Shown here piece by piece: positions 1 through 25,500 of a DNA stretch of 64,000 bases. The translations under genes and the position numbers were made by a program. The notes below the pieces were generated by a model, which worked only from the letters and a program-made list of their open reading frames with translations, did no database searches and was not told the origin of the DNA. Position 1 is the first letter of the stretch, and the number at the start of each line of letters is the position of its first letter. This stretch comes from Thereva unica (lineage: Eukaryota; Arthropoda; Insecta; Diptera; Therevidae): assembly GCA_949987705.1 (NCBI GenBank), contig OX465284.1, positions 66,511,470 to 66,575,469 of the forward strand, in the 5' to 3' direction.

Positions 1-905
1 TCAACGCGAGGCCGAATGTACGACTTGTAGATTGTAGCCAGGGCAGTTGGCTGAAGGAGGAAATTGCATCTCTTGAGGAATCCCAGGCATTGGTAAGCTT
101 GTTTGGCGATTTGGTATATGTGATTATTCCATCGCAGACCTTATTTTTAAAGTTACGCCTAGGATGTTAAGGGATTGATGGGTTGCGTTGAATTCGGCAC
201 GATTTTTAAGGCCCCAAGCAAGAATGAGATTGATGGGTTGCGTTGAATTCGGCACGATTTTTAAGGCCCCAAGCAAGAATGAGTTTAATGCCCCCGTTAA
301 TAGAGTTGGACATGAGTTCACGGCCTAGGAGACAAGGTGCTTGTCGAAGGTGTGAGAATAACGCAGAGTACCGTCATCGGCTAAACTATAAAGTGTGTTG
401 GAGAGGATTGAGAGCAAATCATTCATGAATATAAGAAATATGACAGGTGAGAGAATCGACCCTTGGGGAACACGGCCGAGATGGAAACTTGATTGAATGG
501 CCAGAAAGAAAGCTATCAATTATTCAGTTCTTTAGAACTGAGTCGACACCAAAAGCTTGGAGTTTAGACAATAGAGTGAGATGCGGTACCATGTCGAAAG
601 CCTCAGAAATATCAAGAGCAACCAAACCAGTCCTCAGCCAGACAACCAATAAGATTGCCAGAAGACCTTTTTGGTCTAAAGCCGTACTACCTGTCGTGTA
701 TAATTTGGTTAGAATCGAGGCATTTCATCAGTGTTTTATTAATTATTGTCTCCATGATTTTGGAGAAAACAGAAGTAATTGCTATCGGGCGGTAGTTTAA
801 GGGGCTGCCGGCTTCACATTTTTTTCGGAATGGGCTGAACATGAGCTAGTTCCCAGTCAGTATACACTCCGGAGAAGTAAGACGGGCAAAAAGTTTGCGC
901 GGAGG
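1..905 (-). pseudogene. Jockey/CR1-like non-LTR reverse transcriptase fragment
   Basis: Read on the minus strand in shifting frames, this gives the landmarks of a non-LTR reverse transcriptase in the right order. A WELAHVQPIPKK-like start lies near 880-820, then a palm segment QGSILSPVIFLIFMNDL at about 470-400, then LADDGTL (375-350) in place of the catalytic Y/F-ADD, and finally an AKQAYQCLGFLKRCNF-type thumb ending at the window edge. Stops and frameshifts occur throughout, so it is dead. It lies downstream of the insomniac-like exons, between them and whatever lies left of the window. The family call (jockey/CR1 branch) rests on motif style only. Confidence 0.75.
173..282. repeat. 55-bp exact tandem duplication
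   Basis: Positions 173-227 and 228-282 are two identical 55-bp units inside the reverse transcriptase relic. The perfect identity in an otherwise decayed element implies a recent local duplication, or an assembly artefact. 55 is not a multiple of 3, so it also shifts the old reading frame. Confidence 0.9.
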
Positions 906-2370
906 TTTAGCCAAAGGTACATCGCCACCTTCTTACACACCCCTTCGAACCCTCATAACCCTTAAGATTTTCTTCAAAACTTGCACTATCATATACAAGT
1001 AAACAAAAGTCGATTTAAAATGCTTACAATGCTCAAAATGGCGTATTAAAATGTATTAATAATGAAAAACACACTCAGGAAGTCAGCTTTTTCAACCAAA
1101 CCTGCGTTCCTTAAGAATACAAAGATACTCCATTTGTGAAAATAGACCGTTGTTTCATTACCTTTTTATTCTTATTTTTGTTTAACGCACACGTTCTAAG
1201 TTCTCCTGCCCATGCGTTGTAAATTTCAACTCTACCAAGCACATTCTACCTGCTCCTGCAGATACGTTAAAAATTTCAATTCAACCGGGCACTTTTGCGT
1301 TGTGCTGCGTAGATGCGACAAGTTCTACGACAACGCATGCTCTAGCTGAGGATCAGGGATCACAATAATCTGTGCAATTCGAGCGCTATCGTAAAAAATC
1401 GTGGGACTCTTTACCTACATATATTTTTAGTTTATTAACACCGGAACTTTCGCTGGCGCCCTACGCTATTTGACATTTCGAAAGGTGACAAAGAGATGCA
1501 ATTTCACTTTTGAATTGGTGAATTTTTCAAAGGTGAATTGCCTTGGAAGTAATATCAAGAGAAATACAACATAATGGAGCAAATCGCATCTTCACAAGAA
1601 ACACTCAGATTTTCACCTTTGCAAGAGTCATAATTGTAAGCAAAGCGCAAGCTATAAAGAATTTTTTTCATAAAAACAAAGGACGAAGCACCAGCCTGGA
1701 GATCATAGAATGGAAATGGCACACAATTTTATGGGATAACGATAACTGAAGAAAACAAGATAAAGGACGACATCTATTGACGCATCATACCAGCTCAAAA
1801 TCATCTACAAAATACTAATAAAAATATTTGGTCCTGCAAAGCCTCCGAAGAAAGAATGCTGGCCCGGATTGTGAATGGTAGACTATCAGTAAAATGAAGT
1901 TTAGCATGACCAAGAAATAAACGGATAGATACACGGAAACTTCGTATGACTTACTGGAGATAACTAGCAAGAAAAGAGACGACTGGAAAAAGAAACTTCA
2001 ACAGGCGCGAGTCCTACGAGAACTGTAGCGCCATCTGAGAACAAGAAAAAACAATGAGCTTTGAATGCATAGCATTCCTACTACCAATATTTTTAGCATA
2101 ATATGATTAGAGTGCACCAAAAAGTGCATGAAGAGCAACAAAAGATGGAAATACTTGTGTATAATCTAATTTTAATTTAGGTAGTCTATAGCAATTATCT
2201 TCCAGAAATAACACTCATTTCGCTCACATCTTGAATTAAGAATTTATGCAATACCTTACTTCACTGTTTCTGGCTTATTGACTAATATAAAGTAAGAATT
2301 TTAAAGCAATATATTTTAATTGCACTAAGCCATTAATATCAAACCCCATTAAATCTTGGCTTAATATAAA
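906..2370. other. Intergenic, no gene recognised
   Basis: AT-rich sequence without a convincing exon or known transposon domain. The short ORF at 1543-1749 has no recognisable motif. The remaining exons of the insomniac-like gene, whose C-terminal half is conserved enough to spot, were looked for on the minus strand here and not seen. Confidence 0.6.
1191..1290. repeat. Two degenerate 50-bp tandem units
   Basis: Units at 1191-1240 and 1241-1290 align without gaps at roughly three quarters identity. Both contain a CTCCTGC core followed by AAATTTCAA. A third, more diverged start may follow at 1291. Confidence 0.6.
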
Positions 2371-2496
2371 AATTTATTTTGAAATTGTACGCAAGTTGTG
2401 CAAGATCTTAAAAAAAATTTGCCAAGACATTAAAGATATATTATATAACTCCACCTGTAACTTAATAAAATTAGTTTTATGCAAGTAATAGCTTAC

Positions 2497-2988
2497 CTGG
2501 TCTCTACGAGTTATGCATTCCTTAAGTAAACTGATCAATTGTGTCACATTATAAAACTCAGCTTCCTCAAGAACTCCCTCCTCGGATAAGCCATCAAGAA
2601 CCAATTTGCCATGCCTTAAGTAATTTAGCACTGGGGCAAAATATCTTGGATCTCTGTCAATTAAATACGCTCCAGTTTCATCCTAAAACATTAAAAATCC
2701 AAAGTTAAATATTCGATTTACATTATTATCACTCATCAAAGTAAATTCATTGCTTAAAAGGAAAACAAATCGTTCTTCTTTCTTTCTTTCTTTGCTACAT
2801 ACACGGTCCGATATCAAATCGCTGTCCTCCTGTATAAGACGTGATAAAAACGAATTGGGATCCCTTGATAATGTCGTTTTTGTTGTTAAAAAACATGTGC
2901 CACCAACATTTAATTTAACCCATTGATTGCTGCCATGTTTTGTTAATAAATTTGGACTTTTCTTCGCATTCAAATTGACAGTAGCCAT
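2497..2988 (-). CDS. inc: Insomniac/KCTD5-like BTB adaptor, 5' exons only
   Basis: Two coding exons are visible: 2803-2988 (62 codons, from ATG) and 2497-2682 (62 codons), both phase 0, with donor GTATGT, acceptor TTTTAG and a second donor GTAAGC after ...RRDQ. The peptide carries the T1/BTB fold of the KCTD family: [30 protein letters not shown], then [40 protein letters not shown] and [15 protein letters not shown]. This closely matches Drosophila insomniac and vertebrate KCTD5/2/17, which act as substrate adaptors for Cullin-3 ubiquitin ligase; insomniac affects sleep. Residues 1-124 of about 200 are present. The C-terminal exons are not found and should lie left of the window, beyond the retroelement relic. 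Intron 1 (2683-2802) holds a short TTTC microsatellite. Identity to the family is confident; orthology to insomniac rather than a paralogue is likely. Confidence 0.93.
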
Positions 2989-3670
2989 TTCACCCTACAA
3001 ACGACTCACCAAAAACAAAACTGAAATGATGTAGGCGAATTCTGTAAATGGTAAAATTTCTTTCGAATATTGAATACTTCGAAAATCACATTTTTTAGTT
3101 TAATTGGTGCTTGTCTTTGCTAATTATTATTATTAGTGAAAAATTTATATTTCCTTTAGCCGCCGCACCTCGCAATAAAACAAATACTTTTCACTTTGCT
3201 TCAATCGTCAATTTATAATTTTGGAAAAGGAAGACATTCTTCAGCCATGATAAAAAATACTAAAACGACACATTTGTAAGGTTTAAAATAATAATATTAT
3301 ATCCTATGGCAATACATATTTTCGGCGAAAAATGACAGCTAGTTCGAAAAGGCACAAAATCGGGTCCTGCGCATGTTTGACGTTAACCTTTTGAGAATCG
3401 ATCCTCATCTGACTTTTTCATATATTGGAGATTTTAATTCAAGGTTCAGGCAAACTATAAATGAATTACCACGGTTCATAAAATTAAGAAAATTTGTTCA
3501 TTCAAATTGAAATATCGTGTTTTAAAATTTTCCTTCTCAGTGAGTTTGTTAATCAAAGAATGTCCACTTAATTTTTATCACAATTTATATTGATTTTCTT
3601 CTCTTCTACGTCTTTTAGGACAAAACTCTAAGTCGATTTCTCCAAAAGTTTTCAAAAAACATTATCAATC
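2989..3670. promoter_or_regulatory. Shared upstream region of divergent inc-like and NSF genes
   Basis: The two start codons are 682 bp apart and point away from each other, so both 5'UTRs and promoters must lie here unless there are distant non-coding exons. The sequence is AT-rich. I see no TATA box or initiator that I would defend. Confidence 0.5.
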
Positions 3671-17489
<13,819 letters not shown>

Positions 17490-17620
17490 CTGATAAAGGA
17501 CTAGCTATTTAACATGTCAATAGTAATGTTCAATGACATATTCTAATTATTATGTACCTATTTATCACGAGGAAATGAGAAAATATATATCGCTGGGTGG
17601 TCTTTTGAATTTTGTACAGG

Positions 17621-17626
17621 AATAAA
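17621..17626 (+). terminator. Candidate NSF polyadenylation signal
   Basis: The first canonical AATAAA after the NSF stop codon, 132 bp downstream. A later site is possible because the following 1.5 kb is AT-rich. Confidence 0.5.
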
Positions 17627-19329
17627 GTTTTTGGGGGTATTTAAACACTGTGTTCTTAAGCCAAACAAGCAAAAAACTCAAGTACCATGTCTCGTTAGAA
17701 ATATACCTTGTAAATTTTGTAAATCTCATTTCAGTACTTATTGTTTTGATTTTGTTTAACAATATTATTTAGTTGTTTCGTAGAATAAGTAAAGTACAGT
17801 TTTTAATAACACTTGAAAGACGCAAGAGTTAAGCTTCCTTTTAAGATACTTCCACTAATTTTAAAATTATTTTTTCATTAAATTATTATATTGTTGAACC
17901 AATTGCCAGCAAAAAGAGACAAAAAGCAATTAAGAACACATTAAATCCCCTTATTCTAAATAATAATAATATATATTTTTAGGCTAACTACGTATTGTTT
18001 ACATAAAAATAAATAAATAAAAGTTAGCTAAATTTTTTGTAGCATCGATTGGCAAAATGTGATCTAATTTAAAGAAATTTAGAAGATATTTAAACGCGAT
18101 GCTTACATTCCAAACAGTTTTAACTATTCTTAAGAATATATTTTTAGGAGAAAAAAAAAACTAGATTTTTCAAATCTTCAAAATTAGTTCATGAAATTGT
18201 TTCGCCAATTAAGTTAAAAATAAAATCAAATCGCAAATATTTAAGTAAAAAGCTTTGGAATTGCTAAAGAATACCTATATTTATTTTATTTTAAATAGTG
18301 ACACATGTTTTTATTTTTATTTAGATTATTAAACTTTTATCTTTGTTAATTAGTACATATATTAACATAACAAATTAAAAGACAAAAATTAAGAAAAGAG
18401 AAATAATATTTTAAACATGCACTTGTTTTTTTGGAAGTTAATTAAAAACGTAAATAAAAATCAATTACTAGAATAGTTGTATTATTATCGTGTCGATAAA
18501 CAAATGAATATCAATTAAATAAAAGATTTTTCTAGGCCTATGTAATCACTTCTCAAAATTAAAAATTCAAAAATAGCTTTGAACAATTAAGGAAAAACAA
18601 ACATTTAATTTATTTGTTTTATTAACATAAAAAGGTCTGCTATCCTTTATACTCTATGCTTGTAGGTTAATTAAGGAAGATGAAATCTTGTTGATGAGAT
18701 TTAATATTGTTATAATAATTTATATTGTTGTAATTTATCATCGAAAAATTAAATTAAAATTACCTAAAATAAATCGTTTCAATAGAAATTAAGTTAAATA
18801 ACTTGGTTACACAACTTGAGCTTACATAACCAATCTGAAGATTATTTGCTTATTGTATTTGTGTTTTTAGTTTGGACTATCTTGTTTACGTATTATTGAT
18901 ACTAGAAAGTTAAACTATTACCAGCGCTAATTTTTAAAACTTTAACCTTCTTATAATAATAAAAATGTTACATCTTAAAATTGAAAATTAAATCAATTGT
19001 TTAATGAAAATGTAATAAGCGAATTTTTAACGCCCGATCAAGTTGTATCGCATTAATAAGCATTGATTGGCCGATTCAACAAATTTGAAAGAGATCTCTT
19101 CACGCATGTTTTTGAATGAAACATAATTTTCTTGTAGGTTGTTTTTAATCATTCCATTCAAAAATAATTGTCTTAATAACAGCCAGCGAAACTAAGAGTG
19201 TTGAAATCTTTAACATACGTTATACAACACCAGAAACCGATTTTTTTCTAACAATCGTCAAATCGATGGTAAAAGTCGACAATATTAAGGTCAAAGCTGA
19301 AACCATAAATAGCATAATACGAAAGTATT
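17627..19329. other. AT-rich region downstream of NSF, no gene
   Basis: Very AT-rich sequence with no ORF of note. It may contain an extended NSF 3'UTR. No transposon ends were recognised. Confidence 0.5.
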
Positions 19330-19412
19330 GTTAATTAAGACATATTCTACTTACATATAATGAACCTATTTTTTACGGGGAAATGAGAATATATAACGGT
19401 GGGTGTTCTTTC
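19330..19412. repeat. Diverged copy of the NSF 3'UTR start (17528-17602)
   Basis: Both segments share GACATATTCTA, then ACCTATTT, GGGGAAATGAGAA/GAGGAAATGAGAA, ATATATA and GGTGGGTG/GCTGGGTGG in the same order and orientation, roughly three quarters identical. One copy starts about 40 bp after the NSF stop codon. Confidence 0.6.
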
Positions 19413-19654
19413 GTATGGAAGAGCGATTCAGGCATCCTTTAGTTTTTATAAGGCTGCATATTTCCGTACGCGTAATTAATCACTTTAACTGCTTTAACAG
19501 AAGAGTTCGGGAATGGATTGGCCGCAATGCTTTTCAAACTCCACCTAGAATGAGTGATAAGGAAAACGTCTTTAGTTTTAAATTGCCCGCATATAATCGT
19601 ACGTCCTTGGCGGATATAAATGTATGCTTTGAATCTAATTGCAAGGAACCACTG
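19403..19654 (+). other. Orphan ORF, possible exon remnant
   Basis: An open frame whose part from the internal methionine at about 19551 (MSDKENVFSFKLPAYN...) looks less AT-biased than the surroundings. I recognise no family. The reading frame runs into a shared repeat at 19636. It could be a stranded exon, a gene broken by retroelement insertion, or chance. Confidence 0.2.
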
Positions 19655-19800
19655 CTATTGTTTGATGAATCACATCGGCTGATCCACTTGCAACGATGAT
19701 TGATACAAAGTAAGTTGTGTACTTGTTTGGGAACAGCGCCCGCCAGCCCGGCATTGAAGTCATCCCAAAGTCTAGAAATAGCGAATCTTTCATCTTCATA
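19636..19800 (-). repeat. Non-LTR 3' tail, second copy
   Basis: Matches 6868-7005: TCTAATTGCAA, TTTGATGAATC, GCAACGATGATT, ATACAAAGTAAGTTGT, CTTGTTTGG and ACAGCGC occur in the same order. This is the 3' terminal part of the element whose coding end lies at 7060-7520. Confidence 0.65.
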
Positions 19801-19879
19801 CAAAATTCACTCAGTTAGTAGTGTACGTGCATATATAAACATCAGTACGGAGCAACTATTCACGAAATAATGCTACTGC

Positions 19880-21516
19880 ATTCGGGCAGCCGAGGCGCCA
19901 CCGGTAGGGACCAGGGATGCTGGTGTGAAATGGACGGCCGAACACCGTGGAATGTACGAACAGGGTATCACGTCGGTCAAAAGGAAATTTTAGCAATGGA
20001 ATTATTGAAATACAAAATATCAGTTGCTGCGTTATCGAACTACGGCTTACCTGATCCGGGACATCGACGATCGTCCCGCCAACAATCGACGAAACGGTGA
20101 CGCTTTACTATTTCGGTTGTGGGAGACGAGGGGTCGGCGTCGGGTTTATGGTCGATCGACGGGCTGCCAGCAGCGTTATCGCATTCCAACCAATATCCGA
20201 GCGTTGGCGGTTATAATCATCCGCGCCAACCGAGACCGGGGCTGTATTTGGTTTCTCGAGTCGACATTGTCGCCTGTCGATAAATAAAAATTGGCATTTG
20301 GCGACACGATATCGTCTCTTTATGTGTCGATAAAGGCGTTTGACGATTATTAAAAAGCTCAATTTATGCATGCAATAAACTTGTAACAATTTCTATTTTA
20401 ATTAAATATACGTGGCTTGTTACCTTGAAGTAATACCACCCCATTTGATGGTTTTGTATGGCTGCGCTTAGCTGTCGATTTGGTCGTGAAACCAAATATG
20501 AAACTTAAAGAAAATCGAGAAGCTTTTTTTGTCGAGTCGATCAATCGTCTCGAGAAACCAAATACGGCCCCAGAGCACGGATGTGAACAAGGAAGAATTT
20601 TACAATCAGCTTTAACAGACGCTGGATATAATACCTCGAAACGAATTAATAACACTCGCGGAGACTTCAATGCATATTCAGGAGCAGATCGAACCGGCTG
20701 GGAAGGAATAATGGGCGAATTCGGACCCGGAGTAATTAACGACAACGGTTTCCGCCTGCTTTCATTCGCAATGTGAAACAACTTGAACGTTAGCAACAAC
20801 TTTTTCCGCCTTCCACTCAAACACCAACTTACCTGGCGAAATCCATCCGGCAAAGACGACGATCAACGCAAGATTCCGATCGACGCTTATCGGACCATTA
20901 TCTTGTTCGAGTGAAATTACAAAGAGCGCAGAAAACCGTCGCCACGACCAGCCATGAAGAATTGGCGAGAGTTTCAAGTGGCATTATCCAACAAAGGGAC
21001 GATATCGATGTAGAAGAAAGGCAATTGTCGGAATCTATTGTGGGGTGTGCAATGGAGTTGTGTCTACCTTACCCTAAACGGACGCATCCATGGATCTCGG
21101 AAAGCTGTCTGGACCTCGTCGATAAGAGGAAGCGAATGAAACACGTCGACTTTGAGCAATACCGAAGATTGAACAAAGAAGTTCGACAGAAAATGAAATC
21201 GGAACGGAAAGCGTACTGCAATAACGTTGCGGCCGACATGGAAGAAGCGGCGTCTAGCCACGAGTATCAGACAATCCAAAACCACATTAACAAACGACAA
21301 CTTCAAAAAATCGGATGGAACTTTCGTGACTTCTCCCGATGGGCGCCTGCAACGGTGAAGAGAATTCTTCCATCAGCTGTACAACCACGATCCGCCACAA
21401 GGTCCAGCACCCGAATCGCCGATTATCGAATATCCGACGAATCAGTTTCCCGAACCGACAATTATCGAGGTGAAGACGGCAATAAAATTGCTGAAAATGA
21501 AAAAGCGCCGTGTTGA
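19880..21516 (+). pseudogene. RTE-A retrotransposon: endonuclease and linker, broken
   Basis: Successive plus-strand frames give the apurinic-type endonuclease of RTE elements: NVRTGYHVGQKEILAMELL, then (after a MITE insertion) GDFNAYSGADRTGWEG and FGPGVINDNGFRLLSFA. A charged linker follows (ERKAYCNNVAADMEEAASSH), then VKTAIKLLKMKK leading into the RT domain, where the copy stops. Frameshifts are frequent. A segment around the expected endonuclease strand before GDFNA is missing at the MITE. At 21517 it abuts RTE-B sequence in the opposite orientation. Confidence 0.8.
20238..20571. mobile_element. GGGGCC-terminal MITE, copy 1
   Basis: 334 bp with terminal inverted repeats GGGGCTGTATTTGGTTTCTC / GAGAAACCAAATACGGCCCC, followed inward by GAGTCGA/TCGAGTCGA. 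It interrupts the RTE-A endonuclease. It shares an internal GTGTCGATAAAG...AAAAGCTCAATTTATGCAT...ATTTGATGGTTTTGTATGG core with copies at 24116, 31238 and about 51118. No convincing target duplication is seen. Confidence 0.88.
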
Positions 21517-21517
21517 T

Positions 21518-22795
21518 GGTGTTCATATGTGGTTAATATGAGTTAATACGGCTTATGTGGTATATGCATCCATGCATCTAATGACTTCTTCTTTGACGGC
21601 TCTACAACCGCACTCCGGTCCTGACCTCTCGCAACTGTTCTCGCCAACGATCCCGATTCGAAAACGATGTTGTTCAGTTTCAAGTACCTAAGCTCTGGAA
21701 GTCCTGGTCTACGCCATCCTTCCAGCGGCGGTTGGGTTTCCTTCACTGTCGCCCCTATGGATCTTGCCGTAGAGAACTTTCCGAGCACTGTCATCTTCAC
21801 TCATAACGTGCTAGATGTCCCAGCCCTACTGAGCTTGCAGCCATCTTTGAGCGTAGGCCTCTTTTTCCAGTTGGTATTCCCAATTGTGCGTCTGTCCATT
21901 TCTCTGTCGACTTTATGTCTCTTCCTAGGTCTTGTAACCTTCTTTTCGCTGGCGCTTGGAGAAACAGGATGTTTGGAGGCACTTCTGCAGGAATTCTCAT
22001 TACATATCGATCTAACGTAGGTGTGATATGCCTTTGGTGATGTCAGGTCCTTTATATATTTAGTATACCTTGTGGTTGAACCTTCCTCACAACAATTCAC
22101 CGAAGGAATTTACTCTCGAACGCGGTTAACAGGTTAGGGAGCTTGGATGGAGAAGAGTCTCGACAGACTACAGTAGGCTTTGTTGGCTTTTAGCAGCCGC
22201 GCGCGTATTTCTAGTTGCATGCTATTGTCTGCTGCTACTATTGATCCAAGGTTGGTAAATAATATTACCACTTCAAACTCGTGTTCCTCTACCTTGATTG
22301 TGGGATAAATGTTAGGTGTTCTCTCGATGAGGCCACCATGTACTTTGTTTTGCTTTCGTTGATGTGCAGTCCCAGCTTTCGTGCCGCCCGCTCAATCTGG
22401 GTGAAAGCTTCTTGTACAGCTGTTGATGCTCTTCCAAAATGTCAATGCTGTCTGCATAAGCCATCATTACTTGTTGGAGGATTGTGCCTCTTGCTGCCAC
22501 GCCCGATTCTCGAATAACTTTTTCCAACGCCAAGTTGAAAAGGAGGCAGACCAGTCGGAGTCCATTACACAGGGATCAACTTTTGTTCATAACTACCTAC
22601 AGGAAATCTACACTTCCTGAAATATCGAAACGCTCCCGAACATTCCCCGCATTGTGTACATGTTATTGATCTGTAGAGTGGTCCGGACGTTTAAATCCTT
22701 ATCGCAGAGAATGTTATTTAAAATTTTCCAGCATGACATCTCTATTTTCAATGAAAATGAAGATTTTACTTTGTTAGATGCAGTTTATTATATAC
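21518..22795 (-). pseudogene. RTE-B composite repeat, copy 2
   Basis: The minus strand keeps LALEKVIRESGVAARGTILQ and MAYADSIDILEEHQQLYKKL, that is the RT palm with the catalytic YADD changed to YADS. The C-terminus retains RRWKDGVDQD-like and DRWREQLREVRTG-like pieces in other frames. The 3' end is marked by the CTTCTTCTTT tail near 21584. The same outer boundaries as the copy at 7558-8575 show that both are copies of one already-truncated unit. Confidence 0.75.
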
Positions 22796-22899
22796 CCCGT
22801 TTCAGCTTCCAGGAAACTTTTTGTTTCGTATTTCATCGTGTAAAATGAGCCTTAGTATATAAATCATTAATTCAAATCCTAACAGAGTCGTTATAAATA

Positions 22900-25500
22900 A
22901 CTGTTTCAAACTTCTAACAGATGGCGCATTAATCATTTCACCGGCCCCTTTTTAGGACTGTCCGAACAGTTGAGCACAGCCTGTCTATGTTCACGATCTT
23001 CTTCTTTGCTTTGGGTCCTTGTTGAATCCTGTAGACAACATCGTTGATCCGTGTTAGGATTTCATAGGGCCCCTCCCACTGGCGCTGAAGTTTCGGAGGC
23101 TTGCCTTTCCGTCGTCGAGGGTGGAACGAGATGAGGTCACCTTCCTGGTATACGCTACAGTTTGCTCGGAGGTCCTATTTTGTTTTCATCCTGTCACTGG
23201 CTATCCGTGCAGGTGATATCTGCGAGTTGATCACGAAGTTCACCTGTATAACCGGTAGAAGATTGGTTGCTTTCCACAGGTGTCTCAAATTTCAGGTCGC
23301 TTGGCTGCTGGATTCGTCTTCCAATAATCACACTAGAAGGGGTTTTTCCTGCGGAATTATAAGCTGCTGTCCGATATCCTATTAGAAAAATTGGGATGTA
23401 ACTGTCGCAGTCGCGCTGGTGGTCACTAACAGCTTTTCTTAGGTGATCTAGCATTGTCCTGTTGAATCGTTCTACCATTCCATGCTGGGCTAGGGATGAA
23501 TGGGCGTCGTCCTGGTTTTCTTCACTCCGAGTATCTTACATCGAGTATCTTGGAAACCTTGAGATTCAAAGTTTCTCCTCCCTCGGTTCGAATGAAGCTC
23601 ATGAGGAATACCAAATCTGCACATCCAATTGTTCACTAATTCCTCTGCAACAGTGATTGCTTCCTTACTTTTAGAATGGCATTTGCTTTGGGCCACTTAC
23701 TGAAGTAGTCCATGACCACTAAAATGTAACGATTTCCTCGGTCTGACGCTGGAAAAGGTCCCGCCACATCGATTGCGATTCTTTAAAATGGGACTTCCAC
23801 TGGCACAAACTGTGCATTTACGACACCAGTCTGCAACATCGTCGGGCAGGTGAAGACAATAGAAACTATCTCTTATTTTTACCAGAATTTTGTTGATTCC
23901 CAGATGTCCTCCTGATGCGCCATTATGACACTCCTCTAGAATATCTCCTATTCTAGTGTGAAGAATTAGTACTTGCATTCGGTGAGAGGTACCGTCAACG
24001 GTTTCCTATTTGCTCTTCAATATTCCTCCCTCAATGTGTAATGAATCCCATTGCGCCCAATAGCTCTTCAGGACTGCGCTCCTCTCTGCAATCTCCTTCC
24101 ATTCAGGGGCCGTATTTGGTTTCTCGAGTCGACATTGTCTTCTGTCGATAAACGAAAATTGATATTTGGCGACACGATATCGTCTCTTTACGTGTCGATA
24201 AAGACGTTTGACGATTATTAAAAAGCTCAATTTATGCATGCAATAAACTTAGGTATAACAATTTATATTTTAATTAAATATATGTACATCGTTTGCTGCC
24301 CTTGGAGTAATACCACAATTTGATGGTTTTGTATGGTCGCGCGTGTCGATTTGGTCGTGATGCCAAATATGAAACTTAGAGAAAGTCGAGAAGCTTTTGT
24401 TGTCGAGTCGATCCATCGACTCGAGAAACCAAATACGGCCCCAGGTGTCTCCTCGTATTCATTCCAAATCAGAATCGGAGAAATATATAGATCGTCGCCT
24501 TGAGCCTCTCGAAGTCCCTGATTATCCCATCCTGTCGTTAGCTCAACTGCCGTCCTTTGACACTTTTCCTCGATACGCCCACAATGTTTGCAAGCTGGTA
24601 CGTATGGTCGCCTGAAGGGTGGATGTGCATTTCCAAGGTTTCTTCCCTCGACTTGTCAATAGCCGCTCTTAAGGTCCAAGGTAGAAAACCATTGAGCTCC
24701 AGACAAAGTATCCAGTGTGACATTGATGCGAAGTAATGGGTAGCTATCCTTTTTAGTGATATCGTTTGATCGCCGATAGTCCACGCAAAACCTTGTGCTA
24801 CCATTTTTCTTTCTGACTATAACCAAAGTAAACACCCAAGGACCTTTCCACTCCTCTATAAGGCCCATTTTTCTCATATCCTCCGGGCAGCGCAGTTGCG
24901 AATAACAAGTGGCCATTGGGATCTTGTAATCATAGTATTCCATCTATGATGTCCAGTAGAATTTTATGTGTTGTCATAAAGTCCAGCCCTAGAATACACT
25001 CGTTTGTTTTATCAGCTACCAGGCACAAGGGTGAAAATCCAATGTCTGCGAGAGCCACATCCATCATTATTTCCCCAGATAATTTCACTGGCTCTCCCGT
25101 TGCAGTTTTCAGGATGTACTGGTGTGCGTCTTTCAGCCACTTATTACCGACCAAGTCAGCCCGGATGACAAATTTTGAAGCACCACTATCTTACAGTAAT
25201 TGTGCATTTTTCGGCTTCAATTTTTCCATCGATGACAAGGCTTTTGTCGCTACGCTGCAGTTGCTTGATGTAGATGGTGACACCGGGGGCTTTGATTACC
25301 TCGACTAACTTCCACCCCTTGGAGTTGGTCTTTATTCGTTCCCCTACTGCTATCTCCGGGAAGACAGAGTCATTTTCTTCGGCGTCCCTCTGGTCACTTT
25401 TCTGTCGATATCCACTCCACATTTTTCAAAAGCTGCGCCACTCCTATTCCCGGGAGATTCCGCTCTCCTTCGCTTCTACAATTCCTTTGTAGATGACCCG
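22900..25500 (-). pseudogene. Gypsy (Ty3) LTR retrotransposon, internally rearranged
   Basis: The minus strand, from high to low coordinates: protease DSGASKFVIRADLVGN (25190, preceded by a TAA stop); RT start RKKNGSTRFCVDYRRSND ... AQWFSTLDLKSGY (24943-24656); a gag-like knuckle CKHCGRIEEKCQ (about 24580), which is out of place; a MITE; then an integrase zinc domain with HNGASGGHLGINK...CRKCTVC (23978-23697) and a core ending MVERFNRTMLDHLRKAV, IGYRTAAYNSAGKTPSSVII (23478-23194). RNase H is missing. A purine-rich AAAAAGGGGCCGG near 22955-22943 may be the polypurine tract. It is non-functional. Confidence 0.85.
24116..24442. mobile_element. GGGGCC-terminal MITE, copy 2
   Basis: 327 bp, highly similar to the copy at 20238 over its full length, with termini GGGGCCGTATTTGGTTTCTC and its inverse. 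It is inserted in the Gypsy relic between the displaced gag-like piece and the pre-integrase region (EWKEIAERSAVLKSYWAQWD). Confidence 0.9.

Noticed and set aside
1..2370. Remaining exons of the insomniac-like gene
   Set aside because: The conserved C-terminal sequence expected after ...RRDQ was not seen in any minus-strand frame; it probably lies outside the window.
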